In this document: positions 1-11,790 of the stretch, piece after piece
How positions within the stretch are numbered: position 1 is the first letter of the stretch
Layout: the number at the start of each line of letters is the position of its first letter
Assembly: GCF_042242105.1 (NCBI RefSeq)
Contig: NC_092013.1
Span: 4,025,987 to 4,089,986 of the forward strand
DNA: 64,000 bases
Source: Pempheris klunzingeri
Lineage: Eukaryota; Chordata; Actinopteri; Acropomatiformes; Pempheridae
Reading direction: 5' to 3'
Translations under genes and position numbers: made by a program
Notes under the pieces: model-generated
The model's database searches: none
The model's input: only the letters and a program-made list of their open reading frames with translations
Told to the model about the DNA's origin: nothing

Positions 1-3000
1 CGATATAGAGAAGCCGGGGACGAGGACGAGGACGAGGGTACCTGCTGATGGGAGTGTTTGTTTGCAAGTGTGCATGTAGGTGGGAAGGTTGATTTGCTGT
101 CCGAGTTTCAGCTATAAATAAATCATCACCTCCGGACCGGTTCCTCCTCCAGTGAGCCACTCTTTAACATTCCTGACATTCCTCCTTTAAGTTAAGGATG
201 AATAAAGAATAAACCGCAACACTTTCAGTGTCCCCGTCACTTAGGCGTATGCGAGAGTTTATGACCAATAGCTCTTTCATGCGCAAACACCCACAAATCC
301 ACAAACAAGCTCACAGATGCAAACATTATTGGTCTGGCAGGCTTCACAGAGGCCTTCACTTGTCATCCTGCCTCATCTGGCCTCTATCAGTTTCAGGTCT
401 GACAGTTTAATCTGCGTCATTCATCCCGTCACATCAAAGAGGCAACATGCAACGCAGCCGTGTCGTGGCAGCACTCAATGTTAACGGAGTAACTTTAAAC
501 TGTCTCTAAAGCTCCTCCATGACATGAGGATCATTGCAAACACGGGCGGTGAGGAGACTTTCTTTGTAAGCTGTCCGCTCTGATTATCATGCTCACAGCA
601 ACAATAAATTCAAACAACAGACCAACTCAGATTATCTGAAAGAAATACAGCCCCCTTGGTTTTACTGGGCTTGAACTATAGACCTTGACCTTTTAACTTC
701 AAACAATGTCAAGTGGCAGGCTTCAGGAATCAGTTCTTGTATGATTTTAAAGAGTAAAACTGTCAAAGCTGTGTAAATTATATATAAAAGCTACGAGTCT
801 TTATTCAAAAGTTAAAAACAATAATTAACTCTAACACACCCTACTGTGTGTGATGCTTACTGGTTGCTCTTGTGGCCAGTGGATCATATGAGATCCTGCA
901 GAGTGCCGCTAGTGTCTCCATAACAAAAAAGCCATAACAAACCAGAACTTGATGCTCCCAAATCCACATATGCAAACTGAACAGATGTATTATTTGGGAA
1001 AGGAATCGAGGCCCGTTGGCTTAATGCAGGGGAGTCATGTAAGGAAGCAGCTTAATCCTCTTCATCCCCGGAGGAACATGTGAGCTGACATGTAGAACAC
1101 AAAGGCCGAGAGTAGACGTGGAGATGGAGAAGTGTGGAGTGACACCGTGTGCAGCTCAACACACATGTATGAGCAGCCTGGACAAACACGGAGGATTATA
1201 GGGGCGGGAGGGGGGAGTACCTGCTCGTCTGACCCCAGCTCTGTAACCCCCGGCCCCACGTTAAGCCCTGTAAATGAGAGAAAGAGCAGCAATTAGGGAG
1301 GCAGTCATGGGGCAGGTAGGAGATCCCCGTGACCTCTCCTGGCTGGTATCTGACCTCTCACAGCTGGGGGCCACGATGAAGACACATCCTGAACATTTAG
1401 AGAATGTATTCACTGAAAGGCACTGGAAGAAAAAAAAAAAAAAAAGAAAAAGAAGAAAGTATTTTTCTCTCTGCGCTGGGAACGTAACACGTGTTGGGAA
1501 GTGCGGTTTTGGATCCAGTTGTTTATCCTCTTTTATATGCTCACGCTTTACACAACCACATTATTGCATGTGGGCGTCTCTGCATTCCTGTATAACAGAA
1601 AAGCACCCTTAATTACAATTCAGTCAATTAAGAATTCAATGTGTTTTGAATTTTGAAGCTAAAATGAGAAACGTAGTTAACTTGCACTTGAACCGGCTGC
1701 TCTTAAAATGTTTTACGGCTCTGCTGCAAACCTTGACCTCAGACCGCAGTGGCTTACATTTACTGAAACCTACACAGATATGGTACCTTTGCAGAGAGCA
1801 GATAATCAAACTTCTTCCTGATTCTGTCAGTGTCAGCAAAACCACAGCTGGACCACACTGATGATTTGACTATGTTTTATCCATTATCCCTCCTCCCTAA
1901 ACACACTTCCTCCCATCCTGCAACCTGTGAAAAGATGTGAATCTCATTTCCGTGCGTCCCACTGAGCCAGGCCTGACTCTGAATCGGCCCAAAGCAGCCA
2001 GAAACTATCTCCGTATGCCACTAATGTTACCAGATAACAGCTAATCCCTCATAAACGGCATTACCCTAATCTCCTATAAGGCTATTCTTAGCGTATGCTG
2101 CACCACTGGAGTGTGACGAAGGGAGAAAACTGTGAGATGTGAGAAGATGGAGAGCCTCCGGGGTTTTCATAGCGCGCCTGCCAGACACTATAGCTGATGT
2201 TAAGAATGGAGAACAGGAGGACAGAGACATGAAAGGAAAAGAGCAGCGAGGGGTGAGCGAAGACAAACGTACAACGGATAGAGATGGAGTGATATACGAG
2301 TTGAGACATTGAGGAAAAGAGGATAAAACAGTTAACAGTGAGATATATTTAAAATCAAAACAGATGGAGAGATGTCAGGGTAATGAGGATTGATGGCTGG
2401 GACAAAATGATGTGAGTAATCCACAGCTGGCTGCTCCTAAAAACATCATATTGTACCTTCTCTCAGTGCAAACACAGAAAATATCATTACTAGCAGTGGC
2501 CCATATGTCATTCTTTGGTGGTTCTGTTTCTGCTCTCCACTCTGGGGAAAAGCAAGCAGGCAGGTCTGTAAACCCTTTGTGTGGCGTTAAAGACATTTAT
2601 GGAAACCAATCCAATTCTGTGCGTCTATTCCAATTTTCTGAGCCCCCTGTATTTGAAGTTGAGCCATAAAACTGGAGAGACATGGTGTTTATTCTTCAAA
2701 CTCACAGTGTGTGTGTGTGTGTGTCTGTGTGTGTGCCAGGGAGGGAAAATACATCAGGCTCAGCAAGGGACTTCCTGACATGTGCGGTTGAAAAGATTTT
2801 AAAAAGAGGGACTGTCATGTATCGGACCATGTGTTTATTATCCAGTGCTAAAACGAAGAATGAGTAATCTATCCAGTCAGGCAGACAGATGGGAGAAAGG
2901 CTCCTTTCTTATCCAAGTCATTTGCATGAAACTCCAAGCTGTCAGATTCTTTTGGTGCCACAATGCGCCATCAAGCTGCAAATAACTGCACTGAGGACTA

Positions 3001-3300
3001 TTTTTGTCCCCCCTCTCAGGTTTCCTCCTGCTGGACTTCAAAGAGACCTGTAACTCGGAATTACTGCAGCTGAAAAACAGGAGGGCAGAAGCAGATAAAC
3101 TAATTTCCTCGGCTTATTACGAGGCCCTGGTTAGTGGAGGGACCTGGTTTAGCTGGTATGCGCTGTGGCGGCTGGTTCAAATTAAACGGGCCCGTGCAAG
3201 TCGCAGGTCTTTTGCAGAATCCCAGTGGATGGGAGTCGGAGGAAAAATACACCTTCGCAATCCAGGGTAGTTTGGGTTTAGTGCTGTTGGTGCAGTGCAA
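1..3300. other. Upstream intergenic region, no confirmed gene
   Basis: No recognisable coding gene. There is an A-rich run near 1431-1446 and a short GT tract at 2708-2736. Two weak exon-like minus-strand segments occur. One, at about 1221-1267, has a CAG acceptor and an AG|GTAC donor. The other begins at an AG at about 43 and runs off the left edge. They could be the end of a minus-strand gene, but neither translates into a known family. Octamer-type ATTTGCAT sites near 2920 and 3468, the latter next to TAATTA, may belong to regulation of the downstream netrin gene. Confidence 0.4.
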
Positions 3301-3308
3301 CGTCCTCA

Positions 3309-3310
<2 letters not shown>

Positions 3311-3357
<47 letters not shown>
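3311..3357. repeat. (GT)n microsatellite
   Basis: Uninterrupted GT dinucleotide run of about 47 bases, roughly 550 bases upstream of the netrin start codon. A TATA-like ATAAATA follows within about 20 bases (near 3375), so the tract lies in the likely promoter region. Confidence 0.95.
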
Positions 3358-3359
<2 letters not shown>

Positions 3360-3906
3360 CGGGGAGGACCGTGGATAAATAGAGCACACACTCCTCTCCT
3401 GTGCGTAAACGCGTAGAGTGCAGGAGCCGGCTGGGAGCTGGAGGTGTTTTTTGAATTAATGGTAACATTTGCATGGATTAATTAGCATAGAAGGGGACCT
3501 CTCAGCTTCAGTGTTTAGGCCAACAGTCGTAGACACTTTGCGCAAAATGGATGAAGACAAACATCTATCAAATGGAAATTAGTAACATTCCGTCAAATAT
3601 GGACTTGGACTAACCAGTAACGAGGGCGCGCAGTCTTGTGTCAGAGAGATGCTCTGGCTCCTCCTGAGGACGCTTTGAACTTTTATCAATGATTTTGTTT
3701 TAAACATTGTTCCTGGGAGGACATCTGAAAAAAAAGAAAAAAAAAAGAAAGAAAATACTCCTGGATTCCTCTGGACGCTTTGCGCATTGCGTACTTGGCA
3801 GGGAAATGCGCTTGTCCGCGAGGTAGGCGCCACATAATGTTGGGACTAATCTCTGCTGGAAGGCGTGTATCGCACCGTGTACGTTGTAAACACAGCAGAA
3901 ACGAGG

Positions 3907-6900
3907 ATGGGAGTGATTAGTGCGCTTGGGAAAGGTCGACATCAGATGCTGGTGGCGCTCTGTTGGCTGTTTTCGGTTCTGACGAGGAGCGGAGCAGGTG
4001 AGGTGCATCATCATTATCCTCCTCCTCCTCCTCATCCTCATCCTCATCATCTCTGTTGCTGTTGATGCTGTTTCTCTGAGTCACCTGCGTCACTGTGGCT
4101 GAACTTACCTTCTCGTTTTCCCCTTGGTGGTTAGACTGCGCTATTGATTGGACAGTTTTGGTGACTCAGCTGCGTTAAAGGTGCACGAAATTGATGACCT
4201 AATGACGTTCTTCATTTGCAGGTGATATTTTATCTGCTAAGCTCCTAAAAGTAGAGCAAAGGCCATACCTGTTGCTGATAAATTTGATAGCAGGCCTGCC
4301 TTGTGTCTTGCCATTACATGTAACCTGAGAGCATTAATGCTTCCCAATGGGGAAAGTGCAGAGATCAGTGTCACATCAGAGCAAGCAGCAGCGGCACAAT
4401 GCTCGGGCAAATTAAATATTCATGGCCAACACAATGAAGAGGACCTCGGTTTTGTCCTCGACGTCAGTGCTGGAAGGTGCTTGATGTCTTTTTGGAGGCT
4501 CTAGACTGCAAAAGCACTGATCTGAGTGCCCCTGTTATCTCAACACTTCTGATTGTACTCTGTTATGTCATGAGACTGAACCTGACTCTGCATCACCCTC
4601 TGTGCCAGTCTCCAGATGTGTGGACCGTGCATGTAGCCCACCCATTGGGAACCTGGCCAGCGGCAGGACCCTCCTCACCCTCTCAAGCTGCTGTGGGAAC
4701 AGCTCCTTCCACCACAGCCCTTGCCCCCCTCCCCCCGGTACCTCGCACCTCTGCCCTGAGGACGCCCACCCCTCCGCTCACATGACTGACGACCCTTTCT
4801 TGCATCCGGATACCTGGTGGGCATCAGGCGCAGGTGGCGGCGTGCAGGATGAGATCAGGTTGGACCTGGAAACGCAGTTCTGTCTGTCCCATGTGGTTTT
4901 GGTGTTCAGGTCACCCCGGCCTGCCGCCATGGCCATCGAACGTTCAGCTGACTTTGGGACGACCTGGGAAGCTCTGAAGCTCTTTGCACACAATTGCAGC
5001 ATGGAGTTTGGTTTGCCCGATGATTTCACTCAGCCAGGCTCTCTGTGCACGTCCCGTTATACCAGTGCTACCCCCTGCAGTGGGGGGGAGGTGAGAGAAT
5101 ATGCACAGAGATGTGACACAATATCTTTTAGCAGATCTGCAATGTGTGACTCGGTGCTGATTAGTGCTCTGCTTCTCCTCCCAGGTAATATTACGGACTC
5201 TAGACCCCAGCAGTGCTAAAACAGTGGACCCTTACAGTCCAGAAGTCCTCGCTCGCCTCACTCTCACTAACCTCCGCATCAGACTCCTGAAAGCTCAGAC
5301 CTGTCCGGCACATCTAAATCCCCCTGCAGCCTCAGCTCTGACCTCTAAATCCACCGCAGAGAGCCCAGCCTCAGCACCTTATGCTATTTATACTTTACTG
5401 GCCAGAGGGACCTGCCTGTGCCATGGACATGCTGAGCACTGTGTACCACACAACAGCAGCCAGGACACAAGCCAGGACAGTAACATGGTGAGTGGCTTTT
5501 TCCTGTGTGTGTGTTCAAGTAAAAGAGCAACAGACAGTGATAAAGAAACTATAAGAGAAAGCATGCCTGTCAGTTTCCATTAGTCTTGTATAACACAGGT
5601 GTCAGGATGTTGGGTCCAGATGTAAAATCTACCTACTGATGGAAAAATCACCAGTTAAAGGGGCTTTAAAAAGTTTGATTTACTCTTCACGCCACCTGCC
5701 TGGATCTGTTTTATAGCTACAGGCATCTGTAGCGTCTGCTGATGTAGGTGAAATATCTGAGCAGCCCCAGATGTGTCTTCCAGGTGTCTGGTAGGTGTCT
5801 GTGTACTCACCACACAGCAGGGGACCACTGTGAGAAGTGCGCTCCGCTCTATAATGACCGTCCCTGGAGGCCTGCCAACAGCAGCAGCAGCGGGGAGTCC
5901 AACCCGTGCCAGAGTAAGTGACCACCAACAGCACTGCACCACTGTTAGATTCCCCTCCTCTCTTCCTCTCTCTTCCTCCCCATCCTGACGTCCTTCCCCC
6001 GCTTTGTCTGGCTTCAGAGTGCCAGTGCCACGGCCACGCAGACAGCTGTCACTTCTCTCAGCGGGCATGGCTTTCCTCCGGCGGCACCAGCGGGGGCGTT
6101 TGTGACCACTGCAGACACAACACTGTCGGGCGCAGGTGTCAGCGCTGTCGTCATGGCTACCATCGCCACCCATCCGTGCCCCTCAACTCCCCTCATGCCT
6201 GCACACGTAAGAGACACAAAACATTATTGTTCTGCTGTGAGACACCATTATTATTATACTATATGATATATATATTATTATATTTTGATAAGCCTGAAAA
6301 GTGAAATAAAGGTGGTTTCATGATTGATTTCATCCTGGTGCCATTGATTCAAAGTTAGGGAGGTTTGTGGATGAAATGAAACAGAACCATAATGTGTCAT
6401 AGCTCCATCTGCTGGCACATGACTGTAAATTCAACAAAAGAAAAACTAAAATGTTTCAGCAGCATACAGTACTCTATCTACTCTGTGTGTCCCTGTTTCC
6501 CAGGCTGCCGGTGTGACCCTCGGGGCTCTTTGCTCCCTCGCCCTGGAGAGGAGGGACCCTGGTGCCACCCTAGAAGCGGTCAGTGCCACTGCAAATCTGG
6601 TGTTGGGGGCACGAGCTGTGGCCACTGCCTGCCTGGCTTTTGGGGTTTAGGAGAGGAGGGCTGCAAACCCTGCGCCTGCCCTCACAGCTGTGATCCAGCC
6701 ACTGGGCAGTGTCTGGACAGGTGAGCCGTGTGCTTAATCCAAATTCTCCACACGTCAACACTTGTAACTTGGACTCAGTGCAGTTAATTTCAAACAACAA
6801 ATCCACTTTTGCAGCATCTCAAAGAACCAGGTGTTCAACGTGCCCATTGGTGGAAAAATCCCTGATCTGGACCACATGTTCACAGTAGAGGAGGAGGTGC

Positions 6901-7995
6901 AGTGGTCGAAGGAGCTCGCAGTCTCTGCTTTGCATTACACAGGTGAGCGTTATCACAAGTTAGTTTGAAGCTCTGCTGTGTTGCTGATTAACGGATTAAT
7001 GGAGCATAACTCGGTGTCTGTGTGCAGGGAAGTGTAGCTGCAAGGAGAAAAAGCTGAGAAGTGTGTCCGACCTCTGTAAGACCAAACACGATTATGGTAA
7101 TAATAATGATGATAATAATTTTAGCTTATCTAAAATCTCTTTAACAAACTGATCTGTACTTCTGTTGGTGCTTCAGGAAGCTTCTCAGTCTTCTGTCTCT
7201 CTGTGTGGTCTGTGGCAGTGATCAAGGCCAGTGTGCTGTCTGCTCATGACAAGGGGAGCCACGCAGAGGTGCAGGTCAAAGTTCGTAAGGTCCTTCGATC
7301 AGGACAAGTGGCGCTCTACCTGGGGACCATCAGCATCTATCCCCTGTCCTGGACCAGCCGGGGCTGCACCTGTCCTGTTCTAAACCCTGGTAAGACGAGC
7401 ACAGTACTGCTCAGTATCATATGCAGGTTTCCTATCATTTTCTGAAGTTAAATTCAAGCACTTTTAAAGCACTTTCAAGGTGTTTCAAGTGTTTTCATGG
7501 TGCATTTTTACGGTTTTCGGCACCTTACAGCTGTGGTAAATCAAATATACTCAAATCAATTATGTTCACTCCAACCTTTTTTATTTCTATGTCTTAAAAG
7601 TTAACTATTCAGTTAGATAGCGATTTATTATTTCAAGCGCGCTATTCAATGTTCAAACTTTTTTCAAACCTTTAAGTCACCACATTAAAATTCAAGCATT
7701 TTTACCCTAAATATTTGTTTCAAGATTTCTGTTTTCAAGAATGACTTTTAGCATTAAAAGATGATTATTTCAGGTGACCAAACAGTGACACAAATGTTAG
7801 GAAGCACAGATTCCTTATTAGGTTTAATCACTTTGTTAAATCTCACCTTCTTCACCAGGTATGGAGTACCTGCTGGCGGGCCCGGAGGAGGCCGGGACGG
7901 GCCGTCTGCTGGTCACCATGCAGAGTGTGGTGGTCCCGTGGACACCCCGACTGGGTCTGCTCATCTCGGAGGGCCTGAGGAACGGATGTCCATGA
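3907..7995 (+). CDS. ntn4: Netrin-4-like secreted laminin-related protein
   Basis: Ten coding exons: 3907-3997, 4609-5090, 5185-5487, 5784-5913, 6018-6206, 6504-6720, 6815-6942, 7028-7096, 7219-7389 and 7859-7995. All have GT/AG junctions and matching phases, giving 638 aa (human netrin-4 is about 628). Seen: a hydrophobic signal peptide (residues 1-30, [11 protein letters not shown] core); a laminin N-terminal domain (about 33-265, with WW near the middle, FRSPRPAAM and PCSGGEV); three laminin-type EGF modules starting near C268 ([10 protein letters not shown]), C337 ([10 protein letters not shown]) and about 400 (CRCDPRG); and a C-terminal NTR domain from about 515 (CSCKEKKL, then [17 protein letters not shown]). 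The EGF3 and NTR sequences match netrin-4 rather than netrin-1/3/5. Netrin-4 is a basement-membrane protein that binds laminin gamma chains and disrupts laminin networks. The ATG is chosen because it opens the signal peptide; an in-frame ATG at 3865 lies upstream but would only bury it. Orthology to mammalian NTN4 versus a fish paralogue is not settled. Confidence 0.93.
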
Positions 7996-8314
7996 ACCAC
8001 ACGATCCATAAAGACGAGAGACGCATTTCAGACGATTTCACAAAGAATCAGTGAACAATTCAGAAAAGGGACTGAAAATCACTGGACATGCTGTCTCATC
8101 ACTCCTGATCATTCCAGGTCACAAAACTGCAGAAAGGCACTCATGACGTGTGGCTGTTCCACACAAAAAAAGACTGAAAGGACAGATTGGGTGATTGCAT
8201 TTAATAGACTGTCTGCAAGTGTGCCGCTCCTCTCATTAAAGGCTTTATTTGCATATTTTCAACACGCTTAAAGCTGATATTGGTAAAATATCTGGATTTG
8301 TTGAATATCTGTCC

Positions 8315-8320
8315 AATAAA
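8315..8320 (+). terminator. Polyadenylation signal for the netrin-4-like gene
   Basis: Canonical AATAAA about 320 bases after the TGA stop at 7993-7995, followed by T-rich sequence. An ATTAAA near 8236 is an alternative. Confidence 0.6.
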
Positions 8321-9672
8321 TCTCTTATTCAGTATTTCATCTTTTTTTTTTTTATTTTAAAAAAACGCTAACGGTAGTCATTTAGCCACTGAGAAAATAC
8401 AGCAAAACTTTTAGTTTTAGTTCTTTTGAATGTAAAATATATAACTTGTTATATACACAGTATAATAATACATTTTGAAATCTAAACCTACATAATCTGG
8501 ATTCTGTAAAATGCTCTGAAACTATGACATCAGTAATACACATCAATATAACAACATGGAGTGCAGGCTGGTCTTATTACAGTCCAACTCTAACCACGCC
8601 ATGCTCAGAGTCACTAAAATCCACCTACCTTTCTTCCCCACTCTGGTTGGTCTGCTTGGTTTGTTTGACCTCCAGCAAATCACAGGCAATTTTAGTGAGT
8701 AAAGTTGACTTAAAACGCGTGAGAAGAAAAATCACGGACATATGAAGGTGCTGTGCTTTGACTTCAGGAGGACAAAAAGGAAAATTGAAGGTGAAATTGT
8801 TCAACGATCATTTTAATCTACACCCATCAAGTCTTTTAAGGCCTGAATGACATTGGATGTTGACCACAGTGTCCAACTGGATACGAGACAGTGTTGAGAC
8901 GACGGAAACATTTATGCAGTGACAGTTGAATGTGACAAACCACTTTGGTCGAGGCAACACACAGTGTCAATTCACAAAAAGTGACGACTGGTGTTCATAG
9001 AGCTACAGATGTAGACGAGGACTCTGAAGTTTCTACGAGATGTCAACACACACATTTAAAAACATCCGAGTTAATATCAATGTAATGTCCACTGAGCAGA
9101 AGCTTAACAGGAGCCTTGTTTTCCCATCAGTTGTGTTTTGGTGTTTCAAGTGATGGTAAGTTGAATTTGAGAGAAACTGTCTTGAGCTGAGGGAACTTCC
9201 TAAGAAAAGCTGAACTTTGCCCAAAGAATAATAAAAAATGAAGCTACAAATTGAATAACTGTTGCTAGGTGATGCTCCTGACCAGTCGACATTAACGGGA
9301 CAGTAAAAAGTAATGATTGCTAACAAACAGCTTCTCTGATTGATGTGTGAAGACACAGAAAATCAAATTTCTATTGCATATGAGGTGAGTCTCTCCGCTA
9401 ATGCCCCTGCAGCAGACAGCTTGTCCCGTTGTCATTAAATCATATTATTCAATGATTTCTGTGCGCTCAGCAAACAAAGCAGCCTACTATTTTTGTATTA
9501 CGTTTCTCTGCATCCACAAAGTCCTTCTATGACGGCCCATTGGTGTCAGAGCTCCGTCAGAAAGCCCTCTTTCAACGGGAGAAGAGACCGATCAGAGCTC
9601 TCATGGAGGGTCCTTTACGCTGGGCAGGGCTCTCATACAGAGAGCAACAGCCTGGAGGACAACTGGTTGACC
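8321..9672. other. Convergent 3' region between netrin-4-like gene and chchd4
   Basis: The two genes end towards each other here. The left part is T/A-rich. The right part is likely the chchd4 3' untranslated region read on the minus strand; an ATTAAA signal is possible near 8812-8817 on that strand, but the true end is unresolved. No other gene or repeat was recognised. Confidence 0.4.
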
Positions 9673-11596
9673 TTAGCTGGCGATCTGGCTGTCTGTAGGT
9701 GATCCAGATGTTGCGGTGGCTGGGGCAGAGTCAGTTTCAGGGGGTAAGGCAGAGCCCTCGGTCGGGGCGGCGGACACAGATCCAGAGCTGGACTCTGCCT
9801 GGGAGGAGCTTTCTTGATCTTCCTCCTGAGGATAGAGCTCAGGGAACCTCTGCATGCACTCTTGCATGTTACGGAAGTGGTCGATGCACTCGGAGCCCTT
9901 CACCTCCTCCTTACTGTAGTGGAAGCAGGAAAAGGCGTCCTTGAACTGAGAGCCGCACGGTCCGCTGGCCATGCCGCCCAGGCACGGGCAGTTCCAGTTG
10001 ATGTCTCCATTTGGCAGAATCAGGCCTGAAGGAACAGGAAACCAGAAAGAAGCAAGTTAACAGAGTGCCTTTAGGGGAGTGAGGAATATCTGAAGTGAAG
10101 GATGACCAGAAGACGAACCCTGCTCCTCATAGGGATCATTGGGGTCCTCTGCGATGAGCTCAGCGTTGCTGGGAGCCTCGTGGTCTTCTTTGGTCACAAA
10201 GATGATGCGATCTTTACCTTAAAATGACCAAAAAACAAAACATGGATTACGATAAATTCTTAAAACAGAAAACATAATAGATAGATAATTCATATGGTGC
10301 AGATGTACCTCTTTTCTTCCAACTAGTGGTGGAAGAAGTACTCAGATGATTTATTCAAGTAAACACACTAATTAACACAGTAAAAATGTTACAAGTAAAA
10401 GTATGTAGGTATAATCAGGAAAATGTGCTCAATGCAGAAATATGTCCGTTGTACTTATATATTATATGATTACATTATTAGTTGAGGTGGAGCTCATTTC
10501 AAAACTGTTTGCATCTGCCTTCAGCTAATGATTATTTTCACTTTGGATTAATCTGCTGATTATTTTCTCCATAAAAATCGATGGTTTGGTTTGTAAAAAG
10601 TCTGAAAATAGAGAGAAAAGCCGTCACAGTGACCCGGAGCCCAAAGTGACTCCTTCATGGTCCGAACGTCAACAATGTTAACAATAAAATAATTGAAAGG
10701 AAAAACAAAAAATCTTCACATATAAGAAGCTCAAACCATGAAATGTTTTCACTATAAAAAATAAGTAAACATGATAGTTTATGAGCTTTTTATATGTTTT
10801 GTGTGTAAAAATCTAATTTGTAAAATAACTAAAGCGAAATGTAGAGTAGAAAAAGCAAGTGGCTTAAAAAGAAAAGACTCAAGAAAAGTGCAAGTACTTC
10901 AAATTAGTACCCAAGTGAGTTATATACTGGAAATCTTATTTGAATCTGAGGAGATTTCCTTTGTATATTTCTATTTTGCTTTGAGAACATTGTTTAATTT
11001 CTTATTGAAGGACAACAGAACAGACTTTAGGTTATGAATGAGCGAAGAACACTGAATGAATCAGTCATGAACAATGAATACATCCATGATTTCAGAGGAC
11101 AATTCTGGTCAAACAGGAAGCAAAGACCTTTATACTGTCACCCAGCTTCTTTATATTTCCTGATTTTTAATACAGTTTCTTTTCTTTTTTCCAAACACAG
11201 TAAACTCACTCACTCACCAGACACTGCAGGATCTGGCTGAAGTGACCTCTGGAGGCGCACTAACACAGAGGCTTTGACTTGACTTCATCTGCTGTTTCAC
11301 AGTTAATTTGCCATCAGAGTCCACTGACATCTCTCCCAGTTTGTGACTCTCATGTCAAACTACAGCTGTAAACAACTGTATTAAGTCCCTATGACGCCTG
11401 ACCCTGTTATGAGCCCCTCTTTCCCATCTCTGGAGTCTTTCCTCGCAGCTAGCCAGGAAGCTAACACCCCCTCCCGTGTTCATCTACTTTGAGTTAGCCT
11501 GCTAGCATGGTGGCTCGCTCGGTGACATTGCGCAGCCACGAAGTAAAAAATGAATGAAAGAGAATCAAAAGTACCTTCCTGCCTGCAGTACGACAT
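9673..11596 (-). CDS. chchd4: CHCHD4 / MIA40 mitochondrial disulfide-relay oxidoreductase
   Basis: Three coding exons on the minus strand: 11596-11575, 10217-10119 and 10025-9673. They total 474 bases (157 aa; human CHCHD4 is 142). The protein begins [17 protein letters not shown]. It carries the redox-active CPC motif at residues 53-55 (NWNCPCLGG) and a twin CX9C fold with cysteines at about 64/74 and 87/97. The C-terminal tail is rich in E, S, T and P, longer than in mammals and poorly conserved. In the intermembrane space MIA40 oxidises incoming CX9C/CX3C proteins and is reoxidised by GFER/ALR. The start exon is only 22 bases, as in the vertebrate gene. Intron 1 (10218-11574) holds a repeat. 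Fish may carry two paralogues; which one this is cannot be told here. Confidence 0.97.
10324..10915 (+). repeat. Short DNA-element-like repeat, GTGGTGGAAGAAGTACT family
   Basis: Begins with GTGGTGGAAGAAGTACTCAG, the end sequence of a repeat common in percomorph genomes, and shows the expected AGTAAAAGTA-type internal motif. A degraded far end (GCAAGTACTTCAAA) appears near 10890. It sits in chchd4 intron 1. Fragments of the same family occur at 19399-19465 and 56410-56450. Assignment to hAT-like non-autonomous elements is from memory of the family and unproven here. Confidence 0.5.
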
Positions 11597-11689
11597 GTCT
11601 GCCGCTGCTTCTGTCCGTCGAGCCTCGTCCTGCGGTGAGAGATGACCAACTATGAGGGAAATTACCCAACAACTGCGAGGGTTTCATCT

Positions 11690-11790
11690 GACAAGTTAGC
11701 TAGTTAGCTAGCTAGCCGGCGTCCCACAGCCCCGTTAGCTAGCTCTGACCTGCGCACAAGTGGGCGCACAGTAATGACGTCACTCCGACT
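11690..11790 (-). promoter_or_regulatory. chchd4 proximal promoter with palindromic CRE
   Basis: A full TGACGTCA palindrome lies at 11775-11782, about 180 bases upstream of the chchd4 start codon. It is preceded, towards the gene, by a cluster of GTTAGCTAG repeats (11695-11740). TGACGTCA is the consensus site for CREB/ATF factors. The region is GC-richer than its surroundings and has no TATA box. The start site itself was not determined. Confidence 0.5.

Noticed and set aside
3004-3270. 88-codon plus-strand frame after a CTCTCAG acceptor-like site (LLLDFKETCNSELLQLKNRR)
   Set aside because: Looks protein-like, but no donor, partner exon or known family was found, and it lies upstream of the netrin promoter.
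3100-3474. 124-codon minus-strand frame containing a (TH)n run
   Set aside because: It is a translation through the GT microsatellite, not a gene.
9699-10029. Plus-strand frames opposite chchd4
   Set aside because: Antisense shadows of the CHCHD4 last exon.
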